Positions 1 to 5,070 of a stretch of DNA of 5,070 bases are shown in pieces (the first letter of the stretch is position 1; each line of letters begins with the position of its first letter). The translations under genes were made by a program, and so were the position numbers. The notes under the pieces were generated by a model that worked only from the letters and a program-made list of their open reading frames with translations, had not been told where the DNA came from and ran no database searches. This stretch comes from an uncultured Dietzia sp. (GTDB lineage Bacteria > Actinomycetota > Actinomycetes > Mycobacteriales > Mycobacteriaceae), in NCBI GenBank assembly GCA_946570335.1, contig CAMNYG010000132.1, positions 1-5,070 of the forward strand. Direction: 5' to 3'.

Positions 1-260
1 GCCTTGTACTTGGCCAGCTCCTCCTTCGCCTCGGCCTGGGTCTGCTCTGCACGACGCAGACCGCCCTCGATGCGCTCCTCGCGCTCGTCCATGACCTGCT
101 GGAACTTCGGAAGCACGAACTTCCAGAAGAGCCAGAGGATGACCACGAGCGGGATGAGCGACCAGACGATGTCATACAGCGGAGGGATGAGCGGGTTGAC
201 GCTCTCCTCCAGGGGAAGTGTCTCCCCTTCGGCCGCCAAGATGGCGATGACGTTGTTCAT
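1..260 (-). CDS. atpF: F0F1 ATP synthase subunit b, N-terminal part (runs off the left edge)
   Basis: Subunit b forms the peripheral stalk that links membrane subunit a to the F1 head. The first 86 codons are visible. Residues 1-30 form a short outside segment that includes [10 protein letters not shown]. Residues 31-50 form one membrane helix ([18 protein letters not shown]). From about residue 51 a charged, heptad-like region begins ([20 protein letters not shown]), which is the start of the long dimerising helix. This layout and the N-terminal wording are typical of actinobacterial AtpF. The start is the ATG at 258-260, which has an AGGGA ribosome-binding site 6 nt upstream. The gene follows atpE after 31 nt, the standard B-E-F order. 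The C-terminal half and the expected downstream atpH, atpA, atpG, atpD and atpC lie outside the window. Identity is firm; completeness of the gene cannot be judged. Confidence 0.96.
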   Translation of the reverse strand, partial: MNNVIAILAAEGETLPLEESVNPLIPPLYDIVWSLIPLVVILWLFWKFVLPKFQQVMDEREERIEGGLRRAEQTQAEAKEELAKYK

Positions 261-266
261 GGTGCG

Positions 267-271
267 TCCCT
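267..271 (-). promoter_or_regulatory. Ribosome binding site of atpF
   Basis: On the minus strand AGGGA lies 6 nt before the ATG of atpF, inside the 31-nt atpE-atpF gap. It is a standard Shine-Dalgarno match and supports the chosen start. I see no terminator or promoter in this gap, so atpF should be co-transcribed with atpE. Confidence 0.7.
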
Positions 272-291
272 AGAGGTCGGTGAGTCGTCGA

Positions 292-550
<259 letters not shown>

Positions 551-557
551 CAGATGG

Positions 558-581
558 CCGGTCCGGGTTTTTCCGGGCCGG
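558..581 (-). repeat. Imperfect inverted repeat (hairpin) in the atpB-atpE spacer
   Basis: On the minus strand the arms are CCGGCCCGG and CCGGACCGG, separated by the 6-nt loop AAAAAC. The 9-bp GC-only stem has one central C-A mismatch. No U-tract follows it in the mRNA direction, so it does not look like a Rho-independent terminator. It ends 7 nt before the atpE ribosome-binding site. Possible roles are mRNA stabilisation or processing, or modulation of atpE translation; none can be shown from sequence alone. Confidence 0.5.
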
Positions 582-615
582 TCGGACGTTATTTGTCGGG
601 TTGACAGGTGGTCGT

Positions 616-627
616 GTCAGGCCTGAC
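616..627. repeat. 12-bp perfect palindrome just after atpB
   Basis: GTCAGGCCTGAC reads the same on both strands and lies 10 nt beyond the atpB stop codon in the spacer to atpE. As RNA it could form only a 4-bp stem with a GGCC loop, so a folded role is weak. It could be a protein-binding site or a chance palindrome in GC-rich sequence. Confidence 0.35.
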
Positions 628-637
628 GGCCCGGGAT

Positions 638-1444
638 CTAGTGGTTCTCGGCGTGCAGCGAGCTCTCAATGTAGACCGCGACCAGCAGGGCGAAGATGTA
701 CGCCTGCAGGAAGATCACGAGGAGCTCGAACAGCGTGAACGCAACCGACAGCACCGAGATCCCGGCGGACAGCAGGGTCCATCCGTTCAGCTGCCAGAAG
801 AAGAAGTTCGTGGCGCTGAACAGCAGCACGATGATGAGGTGCCCCGCGAGCATGTTCGCCATGAGACGAATGGTGAGCGTGACCGGTCGCAGGATGAAGG
901 TCGAGAGGATCTCGATCGGGATCAGCAGGATGTGCAGCGCCGGGGGCACGTTCGGGATGACCACGCTCGCCTTGATGTATCGGAAGAACCCGTACTTCTT
1001 GGCGCCGGCGTAGATGAAGGTCACATACCCGAGTGCGGCGAGCATGAGCGGGAAGCCGATTCGGGCGTTCGGCGAGACGTTCAGTCCCGGGAGGACCGTC
1101 GGCAGGTTCATCGCGAACACGGCGAAGAAGATCGTGGCAATGATCGGCAGGAAACGACGTCCCTGATCCTTGCCCAGGATCTCTTCAGCCACGTGGACGC
1201 GGACGAAATCCAGACAGATCTCGGCGAAGTTCTGCAAACCGCTCGGGATGAGCTTCGGGTTGCGCATGGCGATCATGAAGAACGCCATGAGAACCACTGC
1301 CATGAGAATGCGGACGAACATCAGTCGATCCATGACGAAGGCGTCCGCCGCGAAACCAGTGAACCACCGGTCGACAGGGAAGAACTCTTTGTCGATGTTC
1401 GGGGCATGGAACTCGCCCTTGAAGGCCAGAAGCGTGGTACTCAG
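638..1444 (-). CDS. atpB: F0F1 ATP synthase subunit a (proton channel), apparent CTG start
   Basis: Subunit a is the stator channel that passes protons to and from the c-ring. The protein has 268 residues from the proposed start, a normal length. The actinobacterial N-terminal motif GEFHAPNIDKEFFP is at 10-23. Several hydrophobic helices follow (about 42-60, 99-120, 130-147, 166-185, 193-216 and 222-259). The essential arginine is Arg193 in TIRLMANMLAGH, equivalent to E. coli Arg210. Gln247 in FLQAYIF corresponds to E. coli Gln252. His202 and Glu240 occupy the places of E. coli Glu219 and His245, a reciprocal swap. I placed the start at CTG 1442-1444 because AGGGGAG lies 6 nt upstream and no in-frame ATG, GTG or TTG lies between it and the ATG at 1565-1567. 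That ATG would add a 41-residue arginine-rich, non-conserved extension. The next internal ATG would remove the conserved N-terminus. The function is certain; the start codon is not. Confidence 0.95.
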   Translation of the reverse strand: MSTTLLAFKGEFHAPNIDKEFFPVDRWFTGFAADAFVMDRLMFVRILMAVVLMAFFMIAMRNPKLIPSGLQNFAEICLDFVRVHVAEEILGKDQGRRFLPIIATIFFAVFAMNLPTVLPGLNVSPNARIGFPLMLAALGYVTFIYAGAKKYGFFRYIKASVVIPNVPPALHILLIPIEILSTFILRPVTLTIRLMANMLAGHLIIVLLFSATNFFFWQLNGWTLLSAGISVLSVAFTLFELLVIFLQAYIFALLVAVYIESSLHAENH

Positions 1445-1450
1445 TGTGTT

Positions 1451-1457
1451 CTCCCCT
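1451..1457 (-). promoter_or_regulatory. Ribosome binding site that places the atpB start
   Basis: The minus-strand AGGGGAG ends 6 nt before the CTG at 1442-1444. It is the only good Shine-Dalgarno match near the 5' end of the conserved atpB coding sequence. It is the main reason for preferring the CTG over the distant in-frame ATG at 1565-1567. Confidence 0.6.
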
Positions 1458-1589
1458 GGTCGTGTAGGGCGTCTGGCGCCCGAGCGCGTGCAGTACGAGC
1501 GGCCCGTTGCTCGCGGCCGATTCGGGTCAGCGCGCGAACGTCCGGAGGCCGTGAGGCATCCCGGCAACGTGCTCGTCTCACCGTCGAAG

Positions 1590-1598
1590 AGAATAACA
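1590..1598 (-). promoter_or_regulatory. Possible extended -10 promoter element upstream of atpB
   Basis: The minus strand reads TGTTATTCT, which fits the extended -10 pattern TGN-TANNNT (hexamer TATTCT at 1590-1595). It lies in a locally AT-richer patch of an otherwise GC-rich leader. I found no convincing -35 at 16-18 nt. If used, transcription would begin near 1583 and give a leader of about 140 nt before atpB. From memory, a promoter before atpB is reported in Corynebacterium glutamicum, which makes an internal promoter reasonable. The call remains weak. Confidence 0.3.
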
Positions 1599-1634
1599 TC
1601 CCGGTCTCGGAAGCCGGGTGTCAGGGGGACCCGG

Positions 1635-2090
1635 TCAGTTCTCCGGTGGCTCGACGGGCTCGACGTACGGGGTCCTGGTCCTGATCACGCCCCACGTCTC
1701 GGCCGCCAGGACCACGACGAGAGCGGCGATGATGGTCACCGCGAACGCGTTTCGCGAGTAGAAGTCGAACCGGGCGAGGACGGCCACGACGCCGATCGCG
1801 ACGGCCAGTTTGAGCAACCACGTCCCGAGCAGGATCGCCGCGGTGGTCTGTGGGGCCGATCCGGCGGTGGCCATCACGACGATGGCGGTGGTGAGGACGA
1901 AGGCACCGCCGACAGCTGCACCGAGTACCGCTCCCCACAGACCCGGTACACCGTCGACGAAGCCCCAACAGCTGGCGCTCACGACACCCAGCACGGCAAG
2001 GGCGAGACCGCCGAATCGCAATGCCGTACGGAGACCAGCGTTCTGTGGGCTCGGGTCGGACAGATCGGTCGTCGCGGGTGTCTCGCTCAT
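1635..2090 (-). CDS. AtpI-like membrane protein upstream of the ATP synthase operon
   Basis: This 151-residue protein has a hydrophilic N-terminus (1-24) and four predicted membrane helices at about 25-45, 50-73, 83-105 and 112-135. It ends in a short charged tail (VIRTRTPYVEPVEPPEN). It occupies the position of M. tuberculosis Rv1303 and of the corynebacterial atpI, between wecA and atpB. AtpI proteins are small four-helix or two-helix membrane proteins that, where studied, help c-ring assembly or cation supply and are not part of the finished enzyme. I base the call on size, topology and position, since AtpI sequences diverge strongly. The ATG at 2088-2090 is 9 nt after the wecA stop and has no clear ribosome-binding site, so translation is probably coupled to wecA. 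It could equally be annotated as a conserved hypothetical membrane protein. Confidence 0.75.
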   Translation of the reverse strand: MSETPATTDLSDPSPQNAGLRTALRFGGLALAVLGVVSASCWGFVDGVPGLWGAVLGAAVGGAFVLTTAIVVMATAGSAPQTTAAILLGTWLLKLAVAIGVVAVLARFDFYSRNAFAVTIIAALVVVLAAETWGVIRTRTPYVEPVEPPEN

Positions 2091-2099
2091 GGCAGCAGC

Positions 2100-3260
2100 C
2101 TAGCGGGAGGCCGTCTCGCCTCCCCCGTGGTCCTCGACCCGCGCTCGGCGCAGGCGTGGGACGAGTGTCGCGGCCAGTACGGAGATCAGGCCGGCTGCCA
2201 CCAGGGGCACGATCACCTCGGTGGGCAGCATGGTGGCGCCGACCGCGCCGAACGCGATGAGGGAGACCCAGGCGTAGATGACCAGCGCGACCCTTCGATG
2301 GGAGTGCCCGAGTGCCAGCAGTCGATGGTGGAGGTGCATCTTGTCGGGGGCGAACGGGCTCCGTCCCGCGCCGACACGACGGATCACTGCCATGACCAGG
2401 TCCAGCATCGGGACGAACATCGCCGCGGCCACGACGATCATCGGCGAGAGCAGGACGATCATCTCCTGTGGCCCGTACAGGCTCTGGGAGATCTTTCCGG
2501 AAGCGCTGGTGGACGCGGCCGCCAGGATGAGGCCGATGAGCATCGAGCCGGAGTCGCCCATGAAGATCCGGGCGGGTTGGAAATTGTGTGGGAGGAAACC
2601 CAGCAGTGCCCCGGCGAGCACCGCGGTGACCAGTGCCGGCGGGTAGGCGCCGACGGTACCGCCCTGGTCGATCATGATGCCGACCGAGAACACGCAGATC
2701 GCGAGCGCCGCGATGGCGCCGAGACCGGCCGCGAGACCGTCGAGGCCGTCGACGAAGTTCATCGCGTTGACGATCGCGAGGGTGAACACGACCGTGAGCA
2801 GCCCGGCCTGGAGCTGATCGAGAACGAGGATGTTGCCGTCGCCGAACGGGAGATAGAGCAGAGTCCAGGAGACGCCCATCGCCACCAGGACGCCTGCTGC
2901 GGCGGCTTGCCCGGCGAGTTTGGTCACCGCGCCCAGCCCGAGGATGTCGTCCACGATGCCGACCAACACGATCACGCCGCCGGCGATGATCGTCGCCTCG
3001 ACGTCCGGGGCGAACGGCGGGAAGGCTCGGTTCAGCGCCGGTAACTGCGCGGCGAGGTAGACCGCGACGAGCATGCCGGTGAAGATCCCGACGCCGCCGA
3101 GGCGCGGGGTGGGGATGACGTGCACGTCCCGCTCCCGGGGGTAGGCGAGCCCGCCGATCGCGGGGGCCACACCGCGGACCAGACCGGTGATGACGAAGGT
3201 GACGAGGGCGGCCGTGACCCCGATGAGCAGGAGCTCCCGGAACGGGATCCCGATGCCCAC
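2100..3260 (-). CDS. wecA: Polyprenyl-phosphate GlcNAc-1-phosphate transferase (WecA/MraY family)
   Basis: The enzyme moves GlcNAc-1-phosphate from UDP-GlcNAc to a polyprenyl phosphate, releasing UMP. In Mycobacteriales this is the first step of the arabinogalactan linkage unit on decaprenyl phosphate (M. tuberculosis Rv1302). The 386-residue protein is strongly hydrophobic, with about ten or eleven membrane helices. Family motifs appear in order: PTPRLGG (50-56), the Mg2+-binding aspartates Asp104-Asp105 in GIVDDILGL, NAMNFVDGLDGLAAG (165-179), ARIFMGDSGSMLIG (230-243) and the cytosolic HLHHRLLALGHSHRR (309-323). The histidine motif and lack of a peptidoglycan-cluster context favour WecA over MraY. 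The start is a GTG at 3258-3260, only 2 nt after the stop of the upstream gene, with only a weak purine-rich signal before it, which suggests coupled translation. The length is normal and no key residue is missing. Confidence 0.94.
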   Translation of the reverse strand: MGIGIPFRELLLIGVTAALVTFVITGLVRGVAPAIGGLAYPRERDVHVIPTPRLGGVGIFTGMLVAVYLAAQLPALNRAFPPFAPDVEATIIAGGVIVLVGIVDDILGLGAVTKLAGQAAAAGVLVAMGVSWTLLYLPFGDGNILVLDQLQAGLLTVVFTLAIVNAMNFVDGLDGLAAGLGAIAALAICVFSVGIMIDQGGTVGAYPPALVTAVLAGALLGFLPHNFQPARIFMGDSGSMLIGLILAAASTSASGKISQSLYGPQEMIVLLSPMIVVAAAMFVPMLDLVMAVIRRVGAGRSPFAPDKMHLHHRLLALGHSHRRVALVIYAWVSLIAFGAVGATMLPTEVIVPLVAAGLISVLAATLVPRLRRARVEDHGGGETASR

Positions 3261-3262
3261 GG

Positions 3263-3916
3263 CTATCCGCGCAGGGTCGCCGGGTCGAGTCCGAGGACCT
3301 CTCCCACACGTTTGGCCGTCACGGCCCCCTCGCGCAGGATCCGGGGCCCCGGCCCGGACAGATCGACGATGGTGGAAGGCTCTCCGATCGCGCAGGGCCC
3401 GCCGTCCAGGTACACGGCGACGGAGTCACCGAGTTGCTCGCGGGCCTGGGCGACGGTGGTGGCAGGGGGCTGTCCGGACACGTTGGCGCTGGAGACCGCT
3501 AGCGGGCCCACCTCGCGGAGGAGCTCGATCGCGACCGGATGGAGGGGCATGCGGAGCATGACGGTGCCCTGGGTGTGACCGAGGTTCCAGCCGAGCGAGG
3601 GTGCCTGGTGGACGATGAGGCTGAGTCCGCCGGGCCAGAAGGCGCGGATCAGGTCGCGTGCGGCCGCCGGGGTGCTGACCACGAGGCCGTCGATCGTCTC
3701 CCACGAGCCCACCAGGACGGGTACGGGCATGTCGGGCCCGCGACGTTTGGCGGACAGGAGCTGGTTGACCGCGTCCGGGTCGAAGGCATCGGCGGCGAGG
3801 CCGTAGAGCGTGTCGGTCGGGGTCACGACGAGCCGGCCCGCGCGCAGGGCGCCGGCGGCGGAGCTCAGACCGACCTCGCGGCCGGTCTCCTCGGTGCAGT
3901 CGTAGGTGATGGTCAC
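3263..3916 (-). CDS. tsaC: L-threonylcarbamoyladenylate synthase (TsaC/YrdC/Sua5 family)
   Basis: The enzyme joins threonine, bicarbonate and ATP to form threonylcarbamoyl-AMP, the donor for t6A at position 37 of ANN-decoding tRNAs. The 217-residue protein is a single YrdC domain. It shows VTPTDTLYGLAADA (31-44), SAKRRGPDMPVPVLV (55-69, with the nucleotide-binding KRR), FWPGGLSLIV (93-102), MLRMPLHPVAIELL (120-133), PLAVSSANVSGQPP (138-151) and STIVDL (181-186). It lacks the extra C-terminal domain of longer Sua5 proteins, so it is the short TsaC-like form; Rv1301 holds the same place in M. tuberculosis. The start is a GTG at 3914-3916 that overlaps the prmC stop by 4 nt (GTGA). The start is well placed relative to the fold. 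Confidence 0.94.
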   Translation of the reverse strand: MTITYDCTEETGREVGLSSAAGALRAGRLVVTPTDTLYGLAADAFDPDAVNQLLSAKRRGPDMPVPVLVGSWETIDGLVVSTPAAARDLIRAFWPGGLSLIVHQAPSLGWNLGHTQGTVMLRMPLHPVAIELLREVGPLAVSSANVSGQPPATTVAQAREQLGDSVAVYLDGGPCAIGEPSTIVDLSGPGPRILREGAVTAKRVGEVLGLDPATLRG

Positions 3917-4875
3917 CGGGCGGTCCCCTTCTGGACTGTCGTGTCGACCTCGTCGTTGTCGTCGTCGACCTTGTGGCCGTCATGACCACCGTCGCCGGGC
4001 GTGGTCGCCGTGACGAAGCGCGGTCGGCCGGCGAGGTCGGTGTGCTGCTCCACGGTACCGAAGCGCCCCTGCCTTTCCACGATCGCCGCGACCTCCGCGC
4101 CGGTGGTGTCGTCGTGCTCCACGGCGAGGAGCCCGCCGGGGGCGAGGAGGGACGCCGCCAGGTCGACCAGGGGGACGACGACGTCGAGGCCGTCCGCTCC
4201 CCCGAACAGGGCGGTCGCCGGCTCGTGCCCCAGCACGTCGGCGGGCAGGTCGTCGGTCATCGGGATGTAGGGCGGGTTGGACGCCACCACGGTGACCCGG
4301 CCCCGCAGCTCCGGCAGGAGCCCGGGATCGGTCGCATCCCCGTGGTGGATCTCGATCGGGGTGTCGCCCGCGGCCGCTCGCTCCTCGGCGTTGCGGCGCA
4401 GCCACTGCAGTGCCGCATCGTGGAGTTCCACGGCGTGCACGTGCGCGTCAGGGCGTGCGTGCGCGATCTCGAGCGCGATGGTGCCGCTGCCGGCACACAG
4501 GTCGACGATCACCGGCCTCGTCGCCCCGCCGGGCGCCGGCAGTCGGGCGAGCACCCACTCGACGAGTAGCTCGGTCTCCGGTCGCGGTATGAACACCCCG
4601 GGTCCCACCGAGAGTTCCAACCGACCGGACGGTGCGCGGCCGAACAAGTACTGCAACGGGACCTTCTCCCCCGTTCTGGCGGCGACGATCCGCTCGACCT
4701 CCGCGAGCGCGGCGTCGTCGATCCCGTCGGCCGATATCAGCCGGGACTGGTCGATCCCCAACACATGAGCGCAGATCAGGCGGGCCTCCACCCGGGCGGA
4801 ATCGATCCCGGCCCTCGCCAGCGCCGCCGCCGCGGTCCGCACCACACCGGCCACGGGGACCGGGCGCGTGTCCAC
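3913..4875 (-). CDS. prmC: Peptide chain release factor N5-glutamine methyltransferase
   Basis: PrmC methylates the glutamine of the GGQ motif in release factors RF1 and RF2 using S-adenosylmethionine, which speeds peptide release. From the GTG at 4873-4875 the protein has 320 residues. An N-terminal helical domain (about 1-70) binds the release factor. PLQYLFG (73-79), FIPRPETELL (95-104), the SAM motif DLCAGSG (125-131), acidic Glu150 in AVE, the catalytic NPPY (200-203), EHDD (253-256) and DLAGRPRFV (280-288) follow. The last 30 residues (291-320) form an acidic tail with VDDDNDEVD (303-311), beyond the usual end of the family. I chose GTG 4873-4875 because it lies 4 nt after the prfA stop and GGAAGAGG precedes it by about 9 nt. 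An in-frame ATG at 4945-4947 would overlap prfA by 68 nt and add non-conserved sequence. Pairing with prfA fits its substrate. Confidence 0.95.
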   Translation of the reverse strand: MDTRPVPVAGVVRTAAAALARAGIDSARVEARLICAHVLGIDQSRLISADGIDDAALAEVERIVAARTGEKVPLQYLFGRAPSGRLELSVGPGVFIPRPETELLVEWVLARLPAPGGATRPVIVDLCAGSGTIALEIAHARPDAHVHAVELHDAALQWLRRNAEERAAAGDTPIEIHHGDATDPGLLPELRGRVTVVASNPPYIPMTDDLPADVLGHEPATALFGGADGLDVVVPLVDLAASLLAPGGLLAVEHDDTTGAEVAAIVERQGRFGTVEQHTDLAGRPRFVTATTPGDGGHDGHKVDDDNDEVDTTVQKGTAR

Positions 4876-4879
4876 GGCG

Positions 4880-5070
4880 TCAGGCCTCTTCCATCCGCCG
4901 ACGGCGATCCTCGTCGGCGAGGGCGTCGAGCACCGCGTCGAGGTCACCGTCGAGGACGGAGTCCAGATTGTGCGCCTTGAAGCCCACGCGATGGTCCGCG
5001 ATCCGGTTCTCGGGGAAGTTGTAGGTGCGGATGCGCTCCGAGCGGTCGACGGTCCGGACCTGGGTGGCCC
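4880..5070 (-). CDS. prfA: Peptide chain release factor 1, C-terminal end (runs off the right edge)
   Basis: RF1 ends translation at UAA and UAG codons. Only the last 62 codons and the TGA stop (4880-4882) are present. They include [39 protein letters not shown] and a charged end, RRRRMEEA. The [14 protein letters not shown] stretch follows the GGQ domain in RF1, and the [11 protein letters not shown] wording is RF1-like and close to the mycobacterial protein. The GGQ and PxT codon-recognition motifs lie outside the window. The gene is followed after 4 nt by prmC, whose product modifies this factor. Identity is secure from the tail and the context. Confidence 0.93.
   Translation of the reverse strand, partial: ATQVRTVDRSERIRTYNFPENRIADHRVGFKAHNLDSVLDGDLDAVLDALADEDRRRRMEEA

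Larger units (their letters stand above)
1445..1634 (-). other. Leader region between the AtpI-like gene and atpB
   Basis: This 190-nt gap is the longest non-coding stretch in the window. In the direction of transcription it begins with a short inverted repeat, CCCGG and CCGGG around a 9-nt loop (1600-1618). A T-rich patch with a possible extended -10 follows (1590-1598). The gap ends with the atpB ribosome-binding site. The reading frame of atpB stays open through part of it, up to 1567, but the encoded residues are arginine- and proline-rich and unlike subunit a, so I treat it as untranslated. No riboswitch or tRNA is visible. Confidence 0.55.

Noticed and set aside
558..581. The atpB-atpE hairpin as a Rho-independent terminator
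   Set aside because: On the transcribed strand the A-run is in the loop and no U-run follows the stem. Termination here would also cut off atpE and atpF from atpB.
601..629. A perfect TTGACA on the plus strand at 601-606, resembling a -35 box
   Set aside because: The hexamer 17 nt downstream is TGACGG, with no -10 resemblance, and no plus-strand gene follows.
1445..1567. An N-terminal extension of subunit a starting at the ATG at 1565-1567
   Set aside because: The extra 41 residues are Arg- and Pro-rich and unlike family members, and no good ribosome-binding site precedes that ATG. The CTG with AGGGGAG explains the conserved N-terminus better.
608..1684. A 358-codon plus-strand frame opposite atpB
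   Set aside because: It is low-complexity, charged sequence (Glu, Arg, Asp, His) with no recognisable motif, and it is antisense to a conserved subunit a gene.
1170..3044. A long open frame on the plus strand, 624 codons, opposite atpB, the AtpI-like gene and wecA
   Set aside because: Its product is rich in Arg, Asp, Gly and His without any domain, and it lies antisense to three clearly conserved genes. Long antisense frames are expected in GC-rich coding DNA.
1621..3309. A 562-codon open frame on the minus strand overlapping wecA and the AtpI-like gene in another frame
   Set aside because: It is an Arg- and Pro-rich shadow of the real frames, which carry intact WecA motifs and membrane helices.

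Overview
This window is a continuous stretch of a high-GC actinobacterial chromosome. All eight recognisable genes lie on the minus strand, so transcription runs from right to left. Read in that direction the order is prfA (3' end only), prmC, a TsaC/Sua5-type threonylcarbamoyl-AMP synthase, a WecA-family GlcNAc-1-phosphate transferase, a small AtpI-like membrane protein, atpB, atpE and atpF (5' end only). This is the order I know from the M. tuberculosis Rv1299-Rv1306 region and from corynebacteria. The c subunit is of the Corynebacterium/Streptomyces sequence type (GPGIGIG in helix 1, EALALIG in helix 2), not the mycobacterial type. With the high GC this suggests a deep-branching Mycobacteriales member such as Dietzia or a high-GC Corynebacterium. 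The genus is an inference only.

The right half (about 3260-5070) is a translation-fidelity block. Peptide release factor 1 is followed by its glutamine methyltransferase PrmC, and then by the enzyme that makes the threonylcarbamoyl-AMP intermediate for tRNA t6A37. Spacing is very tight: 4 nt between prfA and prmC, a 4-nt GTGA overlap between prmC and tsaC, and 2 nt between tsaC and wecA. prmC, tsaC and wecA all start with GTG. The arrangement implies one transcript with translational coupling.

The middle (2100-3260) holds wecA, which in this order starts the arabinogalactan linkage unit of the cell wall. An AtpI-like four-helix protein (1635-2090) follows after 9 nt and introduces the ATP synthase operon.

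The left half (1-1444) encodes the F0 sector: subunit a, then c, then the start of b. A 190-nt gap precedes atpB and holds a possible extended -10 promoter. A 100-nt gap between atpB and atpE holds an imperfect hairpin and a 12-bp palindrome. The most notable points are an apparent CTG start codon for atpB, a reciprocal His/Glu swap in subunit a relative to E. coli, c-subunit residues that differ from M. tuberculosis at known bedaquiline-contact positions, and an acidic 30-residue tail on PrmC.

I see no mobile element, CRISPR array, RNA gene, defence system or toxin-antitoxin pair. This is an ordinary housekeeping region, and I do not think it contains an undescribed system.
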